Source: Isoetes taiwanensis
Taxonomy: Eukaryota; Streptophyta; Lycopodiopsida; Isoetales; Isoetaceae
Length of the DNA stretch: 64,000 nt
Assembly (NCBI GenBank): GCA_021234155.1
Contig: JAJEKV010000009.1
Location: 8,934,546 to 8,998,545 of the forward strand
Direction: 5' to 3'
The notes under the pieces: model-generated
The model's input: the letters and a program-made list of their open reading frames with translations, nothing else
Databases searched by the model: none
What the model was told of the DNA's origin: nothing
Shown here: piece after piece, positions 55,423 to 64,000 of the stretch
How the letters are laid out: each line of letters begins with the position of its first letter
Position numbering within the stretch: position 1 is the stretch's first letter
Program-made: the position numbers and the translations under genes

Positions 55423-57670
55423 GTCAGTGGTGTTTTTCCATTCCTTTGTTTTCTTGGAATATTGAAATTAGTAGAAATCAAGAGGAAATGATGGGTGATT
55501 GAATTCATTTCTTGCTTCAGTCTAGAATTTGTCCAGTTTTTGTTGCCTTTGAAGCTTTCCCTTTCTTGCTTTAGCAAGCTCACATGAATTGATGCTTTCT
55601 TGCTTTCTGGTTGGCGTTAATGCATTTCTATCTTTGTTTTCATGGTATTTGTCACATCTCTGATTCTAAAATGCATTTACAGAATTTAGATAATAGTATG
55701 CAAGACTTTGTAACAGTGCCTACATGTTGCAGGGTCGTCCGAAGTTGACTATGGCCACATCTTTGAAGGTGCGAACAAAAAGAGTGGCAATTATACTCTG
55801 GCAACAGGTAATATTTTTTTATGTTTATGTGGCATGTTCAATGGATATCAAATAACTAAATTTTTGGACCCAAAAAGGCTCATGTATGTCTGTTGTCTAT
55901 TTCTTGCTTTCCAGATTTAGCAGGTGATAAATTAAGATGCCTTTCATCATCTATGCATTTTGCTTGATAATTGCTTTAAAGTTCGACGCCCATCCAGTTT
56001 CATCTCTCATCTTGAGGTCATTTTGTCTGTAGAAGTGATCGCCTGAGCATATTGAGATGAATGGCTATATTTTATTCATTGGCAATCAGAAGCTCTTGAA
56101 GTGTAAGTGCAATTGTTACTTCTTCTCTGTTATGTTATCTGTATGTTGTGCAGCAATCTCTCACCTTAAACTTTTAAGATTGTTCAACTGAACTCTTCAA
56201 CTTGGAAATTGCATTGCTATAATTTTGCACAAAGCCGATAGAGCTCGGTAAAGCCATCACGTGCTATTTAAGAAGCTTTCGCTGATACCATCCATTGGCT
56301 CTTTGTGGTCCTTCCTTTGCTTAGTTTTTTATGCAATTATTTGGAGGTCTGTGTACAGTTAAACCTATTGGATGCCTTATCCCTTATTTGAGAAGATAAT
56401 TGTTGGAGGATCTTTTTCAAACTTCCATGACCAAGTAGATAGCTTCTGGTCTGTTATTACCAGAATGCCAGCCTCGAATAAGGTGTTTTTTCTCAATTCT
56501 GCAATGCCATATTTTCAGTTATGCGGTGCCCTTATCTTCCATTGCAAGGTCTTCTGCTCGCTGTAATGATTCAGACGCTATTTGTTCTGATTTGATTCAT
56601 TGCACATTACCAATTTTCTAGAACTTAGCCAATGTACAAAAAGAGTTACAATTTGAAGGTGGTTTTGCAGTTAGTGCTACTTGACGGTGGGATTGAGGTG
56701 TTGCATCCAATATATGGAAAATGCGTACATAGATGAGTGTCGTGAACGATGTGTACAACTTGAAGGTAACACGCTGGACAAAACGCTTTACAATCCAATG
56801 CATTTATATGTTTAGAAGTCATGGCTTCATTACAGGAATTGCACAGTTTGGAGATTTGAAGACCTACCACTCTGGTTGAGGGCCACAAGTTGTGGTTTTA
56901 TGGCAGTGAAAGCTAAAACTGCTAGCTTGTTGGGGAGATGTTGGACAAAACCTTTTATTTGCTGTTATGTAGGCTGACACAGGAGATTGAAGGACGCTCA
57001 GCAGGTCTTCATAGAAATGTTTAGAAGAATGTGGTCTTCACAAGATGCATGCAGATGATTATCAGCATTGGCAAAGTTTAAATTCTTTGTAAACTTGCTA
57101 CAGATCCGAAGAAGTACAAAAATATTGCTTCTGTGCAATCAACTACCAGAAACGGTGAATCCTGTACTTATGGACGTCCGTCAAGGCTCATAAATTGTTC
57201 ATGAATTTGAGTAGTCAGAAGAAAAAACTTCTACGTAAATTAGTATTCAAACATCTCCCTAAATTTATTTTTTCTCTTTAATACTTGTGTGCTTGTATAA
57301 TTGTGCAATTGAGACAGGTCAAAGTGGAGGTTGCATCAGCAAGGAATGAAACATTGCATTTTTTTTGGAGACCTGTTAGTTCAGATGTATGGCGTTGCTT
57401 ACAGATGAGATGGTGAGCCACTAGCTATCTGGTGTTCTAAAACAGGCCCTTCTTAACCAAGCCATTCATCCGGCAAAAGAATGTTGGACTCAACCTTTGA
57501 GAACAGGTGAATGGCTAAGGTGAATGGCTAAGTATATCAACTATCCCTTGTATGCATATACAAGTAGTTTTTTATTTAATAAATTATCGTAGGTCATTTT
57601 TTTTGAATAAAATGTGGAGGATAAGTCAGATATGAAGAAAGTGATTTAGTGCATGACTAAAGTATCCACT
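55423..57670. other. Gene-poor region, about 2.2 kb
   Basis: A possible exon at about 55734-55808 is bounded by TTGCAG and GTAATA but matches nothing I know. The rest is AT-rich, with no recognised coding sequence. Confidence 0.55.
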
Positions 57671-58383
57671 TTTTTTTGTTGAAGGACGTCAGACTTTATT
57701 CAATCAAAGAGTCAAATACAAGTATAAATGCAGAGACAGGAATAAAATCTCAGCGGATAAGCAGAGACCCACCGAGTGAAGCAACCTGCCTAAGCATAAG
57801 AGTGCACATCCAAATACTCCTCAAAAATCAATCGCCTCTTGCGAGGGGCAAGTGAAGAACAATGATACGACTTTACAATGTAACCTTGAGCTTCTTGGAG
57901 AACACGATTATCTGCCACATCCAGACCTTTGAAGATTACCAATCTTCGTCTTTTCCAGATAGTCCAAAGCAACCATCCTGCTGCTAGATGAAAAGCCTGG
58001 CCTTGTAACTCTGTCCAGGTACTTGGGTAAATTGCCAAAAGCAGTTGTTGACTTGTTAGTGAAACCTGAAAAAGGGAAAACAACCAGTCCCATACCTGTC
58101 TAAGGTGTTCACACATGAAAAAACAATGCTCAATGGTCTCAGACCCACGCTTGCATACTGGACACTGATTTGATATTCTAGGGTTAAACTTATGGACAAG
58201 CACATTAACCCGCAGACACCTATGAAGAATCTGCCACCAAAGAACTGCCACTTTAGAATGAAGTAGCTTGTCCCATGCCCAAGACCACACCTTCTGCCAT
58301 TGAAGAGGAGGAAGTTGAAGAGACCACTTATTAGACGGAGGAAGAATATCAGTATCAAGCAACAACTGATACATAGAGTTCAC
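57671..58383 (-). mobile_element. 5'-truncated plant L1-type LINE end: zf-RVT region with poly(A)
   Basis: The 197-residue open frame (57790-58383) is the C-terminal end of an ORF2. It reads WQKVWSWAWDKLLHSKVAVL, WWQILHRCLRVNVLVHKF, then QCPVCKRGSETIEHCFFMCE and WTIWKRRRLVIF. The Cys-x-x-Cys ... His ... Cys set is the zf-RVT domain common in plant LINE and endogenous RT sequences. About 110 bases downstream on the minus strand are AATAAA (near 57697) and a short A run (57671-57678). It belongs to a different LINE group from LINE-1 to LINE-5, because the tail is poly(A) and no AGACC hairpin is seen. The frame is unbroken, suggesting a fairly young insertion. Confidence 0.85.
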
Positions 58384-58475
58384 AAGTTTGCATTATACTT
58401 TGAGTATAATGCACAATATATGGTTAAAATGGGGTTCAAATCCTCATAGCTTTGATTTATTTGTGGCGTTTAGTC

Positions 58476-58690
58476 TAGTGGTAATACACTAGGTCTAGCA
58501 ACTATATGTCTCGAGTTCGAGACCGCCCAGAATTGCACTCTGAACTGTTGGGTGTCAAAATCCACAGACGCAATGTAAAGTGGTTGGGGGCAGGGCCCAA
58601 CAAAGCAATGTAGTGTGGTGTGTGGTCACATGTCCAGTTGGATGCTGCCTAGTGGCGTGACGTTAAAATACTATCTATCTATCTATCTAT
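58476..58690 (+). mobile_element. tRNA-derived SINE with (CTAT)n tail
   Basis: The head has a pol III box A (TTAGTCTAGTGG, about 58488) and box B (GAGTTCGAGACC, about 58533) with tRNA-like spacing of about 35 bases. A body of about 130 bases with GGTTGGGGGCAGGGCCC follows, ending in CTATCTATCTATCTAT at about 58670-58690. It is not a functional tRNA because no acceptor stem pairing is evident. Confidence 0.8.
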
Positions 58691-58729
58691 TATTTTCTGA
58701 TCTTGCAAGCTTATGGAATTTGGGACGGT

Positions 58730-59130
58730 CTTTTAGAAACCACTAGTCATATACACCTAGGCTTTGGAAAACAAGACGGTAGTGATATATGCTTCAGATA
58801 ACACAACAATTATGAAGGGTTTGAACAAAGAAACCACTACAAGTTAAGAAAATAAAATTATATGGTGTTATAAAGTATCTTAATCTGCTTTCGAAAACAA
58901 AACACTCGTGATTTATGACATGTAAACACAAGGAGAACCATATAAATTTACCACATCAATAAGTCATGCTATTTTAGCATTCTAAAAACCACGTATATAT
59001 AACAATATATTAAACCACATTTTATTACCACCATACCACACCACATTCATAAACCATGCATATAAAGCATTATATTTAATTATTGCTTTTAAACATGTTA
59101 GAAAACCACCTTGGTGAACACCATATAAAA
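58730..59130 (-). repeat. AT-rich array of AAACCAC words (inverse of the 24-kb array)
   Basis: AAACCAC(T/A), AACCACC and ACCATA words recur across about 400 bases. This is the complementary orientation of the TGGTTTTT array at 24070-24560. Ends are not defined. Confidence 0.4.
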
Positions 59131-60399
59131 TTCATGTAAGGTTTTTAATGATATCAACCCACAAAGATGTATTGATTTTATTAAACGGTTTTATATATAT
59201 AACTAGGGTAAAAACCCATATTCGTTTTAATTTTGGGTGCCTTGTGTTCTAGAACCTCTTGAGAACAACCCTTCTTGTATTCGTGTGACGACCATATATG
59301 CGTATAATGCTCGTATGATACGAATACCCGTATGGTCGTCACAATATCAAGACAAGGGAAGCCAACGTTTGCTGGCTTATATGCGAGGCGAAGTTCCAAG
59401 TGCAAGGGCTCCTCCGTAAGTTCATTAAAATCTATGTCCTTTGAATCAGGTTACAGGTTAAGGTACTGATCAGCTAGCCCAAAATTTGCACGGTCTCAAA
59501 GTTTGGGAATGTTGACGTACAACACAACACTATTGAGATAAAAAAAAACAGTAGGCATTTCCATCTGAACATACATGCAATCTTAATGAACACAAAATAA
59601 CCCCGATAAACTGGTTGTATGTCTAAGGATTGTTTCACACTCGTAGTTAAGTTAGGTTAACTTAACCATTAGATCGACGAATCCAACGACGAGGTAGTTC
59701 AGGGCGCATCTCATTTAGAATGTGTAGCCAAATCATTAAAACATGTATAGCCAATTCTAAAAATTCTTAATGAACCTTTAGCTTTTAATTTAGCATCAAC
59801 TTTTATTATATATATTCCAAATTTTGGAAGTATACGCGAGGGCGACATAAAGCATGGAATAAATTGGACAACATGCTTTTGGACCAAAGCCAATGAACAC
59901 ATTCAATCTGACATTCTGGACAAAGCCAACGAATGTGTTCAATCCGTATAATTTGGAGCTACAGCACATGTTTCACAAGCCTTGGCAGCTGGACTTGGTT
60001 TGACATCTTTAGATGGAAGCACATGATCTCTAGTAAGCTCATTAGAAAGCTCTGGAATCCCTTTTAAATGGAATATATAAAAGAGCTTAGTAGGGAAGAT
60101 GATTTGATGAAGTTTAACTACTCCTGAAGCACCTTCGAAAATCCCCGTGCCACCAGTGACAACGAGCGTCGAATCCTCGTATGTCAGATAGGGCCCCTAA
60201 GAAAGATAATTTTAACATCCACGAAGACCAAACAACAAAAAAAAAGGCCAATACCACAAAAAAAGGCCATGGTATTGACTATTACCCGAACGCAAATGTG
60301 ACCATAATCACCCATATAAAATGTGTAGGGTGCCTCATATCTGTCCCCTTTTTTCTGAGTATCATGCTTAATGAGCACACATAATCCTGTTGTAATTCC
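59131..60399. other. Region without a recognised gene, about 1.3 kb
   Basis: Apart from the hairpin, no gene is seen. On the minus strand at about 59946-60070 one frame reads [12 protein letters not shown] and ACETCAVAP, possibly internal sequence of the copia element upstream of it; this is too weak to assign. Confidence 0.45.
59284..59343. other. Long hairpin with 13-bp perfect arms
   Basis: TGTGACGACCATA (59284-59296) and its complement TATGGTCGTCACA (59331-59343) enclose 34 bases that themselves contain CGTAT/ATACG complementarity. Confidence 0.8.
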
Positions 60400-60894
60400 T
60401 AATCTGCGCACAAGCTATCAAATCTTTGAAACAAATCACCGACACTGATTTGACCATCATATTTCAGTTTCCTTAGTTCTGACTTTAACACATCTATTTG
60501 TGAAGATGATTTCCTCTCATATTGATCTATCATGTATTTCCACATTTCCTTAGGACTAAGCCCTCTGAGTTTTAACAAAAATTCCAGGACTTACCTTACA
60601 CATAATGATGCCCTTGGCTTGAAGAATCTTGAGAGCATCTGATATCTTAGCTTTAGTAGCACCATCATCTGTACTGCTACCTGCTTCAACCTCAGATTTA
60701 ACGGCAGCCTTCGGCTCAACAGTAGATGCTGCAGATGGATCTACTATATCCCAAAGCCCTTCAAACATCAAAATTTACTTTATCGTCTCTTTCTAGACTT
60801 GAAATCCTCCTTCACATTTAAAAACATCCACAATATTCAACAATGATGCTCCAAACCTAGTAGCCATCCTTGTCAATTGGACTCTGATACCACT
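60400..60894 (-). mobile_element. Ty1/copia retrotransposon: primer binding site and broken gag
   Basis: On the minus strand an LTR-like end ...TAACA stops at 60894. One base is followed by TGGTATCAGAG (60892-60882), the standard copia primer binding site complementary to initiator tRNA-Met. The gag then starts at the ATG 60865-60867: MATRFGASLL, FQV-stop-KETIK-stop-I and LMFEGLWDIVDPSAAS. It then shifts frame to SPKEMWKYMIDQYERKSSSQ and LKSELRKLKYDGQ, the UBN2/gag pattern of copia elements. Two stops and at least one frameshift make it dead. Protease and later domains were not found. The LTR upstream (toward 61100) could not be bounded. Confidence 0.8.
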
Positions 60895-62062
60895 GTTAAA
60901 AAAAAAACAGGATATTGAGGCTGGGATTTGAACCCAATTAATTTCCACTACTCAGCCTCCGTCCCACAGCTTCAACAATCTTCTGGTTGAAGACTCATTC
61001 TGTTATACCTGCAGCAACACAGCAACTCCACAGTCAAATCGGCAACTGGCCAATTTTCCTCCTTCAACAAAATCGGCCTGAGTATAAACACTCAAGGTAA
61101 ATTTTAAGGGCCCTAAATGTTTTTCTATTCAAATGAAGATTGGCTAAATCTATGGAAAACAAAAGTTCATAGATTGTCTTTTTGGCGAAATTTGATAAAA
61201 TGAAACCCTTAAGTTATCTTCCCATTTGGCTAAATGTAAAATTTATATGATATGAAATTCTTGTGATGACGATTTTTTTTTCTTGGTTAGTAGCTAAAGT
61301 GCAACTATTTAACTTTAAATTCTAAATACTCATTAGTACATTAATGACAATTGATTCAATATGCTTCTATAACAAAACGCTAACACAGATGTTCAAAATA
61401 CAATACAGAACAAACAATATCATTTGAAGGAACACATATATTTAAGTTGAGGTTCAATGCATCCAAATGCCTAATTTGGTGCACGGAGCCCGCGTTAGGG
61501 TCACTATTAATGCTCACTGCATAACATTCTAAATATATTTAACCTAAACAACTATAGATTCAAATCAATGCATGATTGAGGTAGCTAATCGCGATAGCTA
61601 AATGAAATAGGTTCCTGAATAGATTCAGCATGGCTATTTGAATTGATCCGGGTGCGCCTGATCAGCTTCAGAGAAGGCGATTCAGTATGCCATGCTATAG
61701 CCAATCTCGGCTAAACATTAGGCGTCTAAAATTCCCCCCTTTTTGGAATGGCTAAATTATTATTTTTCTTAAGAAATTACCTTTATTAACTTTAGCCACA
61801 AAATTTGACTAAAGGTCTAAAAAATAGCCATTTGGCGAACTTTAGCCACTCTTTAATACCCTGTAAAAACACGTCCGGCCTGGCTCCGCCCTGTTCAAAC
61901 CTGTTATCCGATCACAGAACAAAAAAGTATGACTTATTTTTTTATTTTCAATCTCATATTGCAAAAACGACACCTTGCTATTTTATTTTCTTCTCTTTAA
62001 GTCATGAACCATGCTTTTATTTTATTAAAACATGATCCAGTTTCCCAACAGATCCTCCTCGT
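60895..62062. other. LTR remnant and gene-poor DNA
   Basis: The first 150-200 bases are probably the copia 5' LTR and include a tRNA-like TGGGATTTGAACCCA. The remainder is AT-rich with GGCTAAA and TAGCCA words near 61740-61850 that may be MITE ends. No gene was recognised. Confidence 0.45.
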
Positions 62063-63258
62063 CTCTACTTGGATCGCGATACCTTGTACTAGATGTTGGG
62101 GGATGAATGACATGCAGAGGGCGTCCTTCGTGGCATTCAATGATGGGAAAAACATGCCCCTATACTTCGGTTCGACAAGCATGCATATTTTGAAGCTCGT
62201 TTTGCCTTAGCCATCCTTATGGATCGCTATGTTGATGATGAGCATGCCGTGCATGGGCTGACATGTTCAAAACCGGCCGCACGATCCGTCCACGCCCGCT
62301 GCCCCACCGTCGATTTTCGTGCAGAGATGCATGTGCCCCGGAGCCGAGGGCATAAGCTTGAAGGGTTAGATTGTCTCTCGACGATTCATGTCAATAATCA
62401 TGTGGGCATACCAGGTGATAGCCAATGTTCGTCATAAGACTAAGACACAGGTTCTCTACGAATTGGCTGAAACTGTCAGGGTGATTTCCTCGACTTTTCT
62501 TCTGTTGAGTGGAAAATTTATTGTGTTTCCATCAGGAGGATGTGGAGCCTGTTCAGACTCTTTTAGGTCTGCGCCAAGTTATGCTTCAAGGTGCTCCATC
62601 CCAACCAGATGATGCCGCCTTTGCCACCATGGGACCCCATGTTCGTAATATTAATGACATCCCCATTCCTATAGAGACGGATGAGGAAGGGGAACATCTC
62701 TGTGACAATAAGGAGCATCTAAAAGAGGATGTAGAAGAAGCCAAGGAGGAGGAAGTCACCATCGATTTAGAGAAAGGAAACCAACTCACAAGGTTCTTCC
62801 TATCCACCTTTTGGCAAGGTCAGGTCCTTTTCTTTACCAAGGACCTCGCAATGGATGCAGAGGCATCCTGATGGGCCTTGCATGCTCTATCCACCCTGGC
62901 ATGGCATAAGAATGTGAACTATCGTACGGTGACCCTGATATTGGTACACCGCGATCTAGCTCTTGCCGCCTTGGCTAAGATGCTCGTGGTCGCTCCTTTG
63001 GCCACTGCTTTTCCACTAGAGATAGCATCATTAGCTGCCTTGTCAGTCAGCCCAGGTGTTGCACTCCTTCGACATTGGCGACCGCCACAACCTACTACCT
63101 TAGAGCACGACGACGCTGGCCCAAGCTCCTAGCTATATATTTCTACTTTCTTGTGTTAGCCTACGGGCATTCATTATAATTGTAATTACCGCTTATAAGC
63201 GTTTTCGTCAATGTATATATATTTCGGCCTTCTTCTCTTCATTGCCTTCTTCATTGGT
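62063..63258 (+). repeat. Unit A, copy 2
   Basis: This matches 19446-20710 in the same orientation with scattered substitutions. A deletion of about 26-30 bases near 62398 removes the segment that in copy 1 reads EDYLLLDDI. A 120-residue frame at 62509-62871 (VEPVQTLLGLRQVMLQG, DVEEAKEEEVTIDLEKGN) is open but shorter than in copy 1. At 62338-62346 copy 2 keeps CGGAGCCGAGG where copy 1 has CAGAGCTGAGG, so copy 1's TGA stop probably came from CGA. Function is unknown. Confidence 0.8.
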
Positions 63259-63681
63259 TGTCCATCTGTTACCCGATTGTTACAGGGACAGACATGCAAC
63301 TTCACCCCTCTAACGGATGGAAAATTATCATACTCCTTCGGGTCAAAGCCATCCACAACTTATGACGCACAATATGACGAAGTTGGTACTACTGGGACTT
63401 CATCAACGAAGAAGCATTCCTCGACGCCAATGATCACTTTTGAGAAAAAGCACCTAAGGTTGGAAACACCTCAACGAGGTCTATCTATTGCACTAAACAA
63501 GAGCTCATTTGGACTTTTCTATCAATAGTTATGCTAAAAAATGTGATCCAATGAGTTAGTTACAACAGTTTTGCTGACTGGACCCGTCAGGCTCTGATTT
63601 CTGATTGGTAGTTCATTTATCTTCATTTGGCTTAGTTGGCATGTTTTGAAGGCCCTTTTTTAATCTCAAAAAAACCCTAAT
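63259..63681 (+). other. Segment unique to copy 2, short ORF
   Basis: Between the two conserved halves, copy 2 carries unrelated sequence with a plus-strand frame to 63528 reading QTCNFTPLTDGKLSYSFGS and KKHSSTPMITFEKKHLRLE. It is unrecognised. It occupies the place where copy 1 has the poly(A)-ended fragment and the N-terminal gag. Confidence 0.45.
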
Positions 63682-63924
63682 GCCATTGATCCAAAAACAG
63701 TGGCGGAGACAGAGGCAAAAGCCCTTAGTTTGGGGAGGATACCACAAAGCCTTCTAATTTTGCTCTAGGAAAGCCATATGTGCCATACAGGACCCGCTCT
63801 CATAGTCAGGGTCCTTTTCAGCAACCACAATTCCAGAAAATAGAAAAGAAGGTGAGCTTCAACGTGCCAGATAAGTCAGGCAGAGCTGTTGGCCCGATAC
63901 AATAGATTCTCCAATCTATTCCAA
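63682..63924 (+). pseudogene. Gypsy gag fragment, copy 2
   Basis: This corresponds to 21317-21567 of the first locus: AIDPKTVAE, EAKALSL, then frame slips, then KVSFNVPDKSGRAVGPIQ. It is cut at CTATTCCAA and joined directly to the MITE interior. Confidence 0.75.
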
Positions 63925-63927
63925 ATT

Positions 63928-63995
63928 ATCGGAGAAAAAACCCCCTTCCACACACTCACTAGGTTTATACGGGTCTTTTGTGTGAATCCCCCGGG
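63928..63995. mobile_element. Right end of the 240-bp MITE, copy 2, followed by GGTGC
   Basis: About 68 bases match 22223-22290 with one or two differences, ending GTGAATCCCCCGGG. The last five bases of the window are GGTGC, the start of the same GGTGCAGC target sequence as in copy 1. Confidence 0.85.
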
Positions 63996-64000
63996 GGTGC

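Noticed and set aside
55734-55808. Further MEX1 exon
   Set aside because: Bounded by plausible splice sites, but the translation in any frame does not match the MEX1 membrane domain.
58476-58545. True tRNA gene at the SINE head
   Set aside because: Box A and box B are present, but the acceptor and anticodon stems do not pair; a SINE explains it.
60930-60960. Possible tRNA gene (TGGGATTTGAACCCA T-arm-like)
   Set aside because: No acceptor stem, and the candidate box A is only about 20 bases away; it lies in the copia LTR.

Overview
The window is nuclear DNA of a land plant. The evidence is spliced plant gene families (alternative oxidase, an NCS1 nucleobase transporter, a MEX1-like maltose exporter, PPR, F-box, phospholipase D, bifunctional aspartokinase/homoserine dehydrogenase), GT-AG introns, and dense retroelements and MITEs. 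There are no operons, ribosome binding sites, or credible rRNA or tRNA genes. The lineage is not decided by anything I can see. The unusual LINEs and scattered decayed gene pieces would suit a large-genome plant such as a fern or gymnosperm, but this is a guess.

Layout. 1-13.76 kb is a nest of four related LINEs: three on the minus strand, stacked head-to-tail with (GA)n/(TC)n tracts between them, and one on the plus strand. A 549-bp MITE splits the third. 13.8-19 kb holds an unrecognised broken ORF, a decayed alternative oxidase gene whose four exons can still be traced, a compact two-exon DnaJ-type zinc-finger gene, arrays of a GGGGAGGTTTCC palindromic repeat, and a histone H3-family reading frame with an atypical tail and one in-frame stop. 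19.4-23.8 kb is a composite of an unknown repeated unit ('unit A'), a plus-strand gypsy gag piece, and a minus-strand gypsy gag/protease/start-of-RT carrying a 240-bp MITE. Unit A, the gag piece and the same MITE recur in the same order at 62.06-64.0 kb.

23.8-47.6 kb is mostly noncoding and AT-rich, with decayed pieces of aspartokinase/homoserine dehydrogenase, PPR, lipid-transfer-like protein, phospholipase D, a nucleotide-sugar transporter, an F-box protein and HSP70. The F-box C-terminal reading frame is long and open; most of the others are broken. 47.6-49.3 kb holds the best-preserved large gene, an NCS1 transporter on the minus strand with one intron and one apparent frameshift. 50.77-55.42 kb holds the first exons of a MEX1-like gene, with a GC-rich LINE of the same superfamily inside its first intron and a Tourist-like MITE just before its start codon. 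57.7-61 kb has a poly(A)-type LINE end, a tRNA-derived SINE, a long hairpin and a copia element with a clear primer binding site.

There is no pathway or gene cluster here. The coherent story is mobile-element biology: a LINE family with a conserved 3' hairpin and short tandem-repeat tails that sits repeatedly in (TC)n microsatellite, plus a duplicated composite block about 42.6 kb apart. All reading frames and splice sites were read by eye, so exon edges are approximate unless a GT/AG is named.
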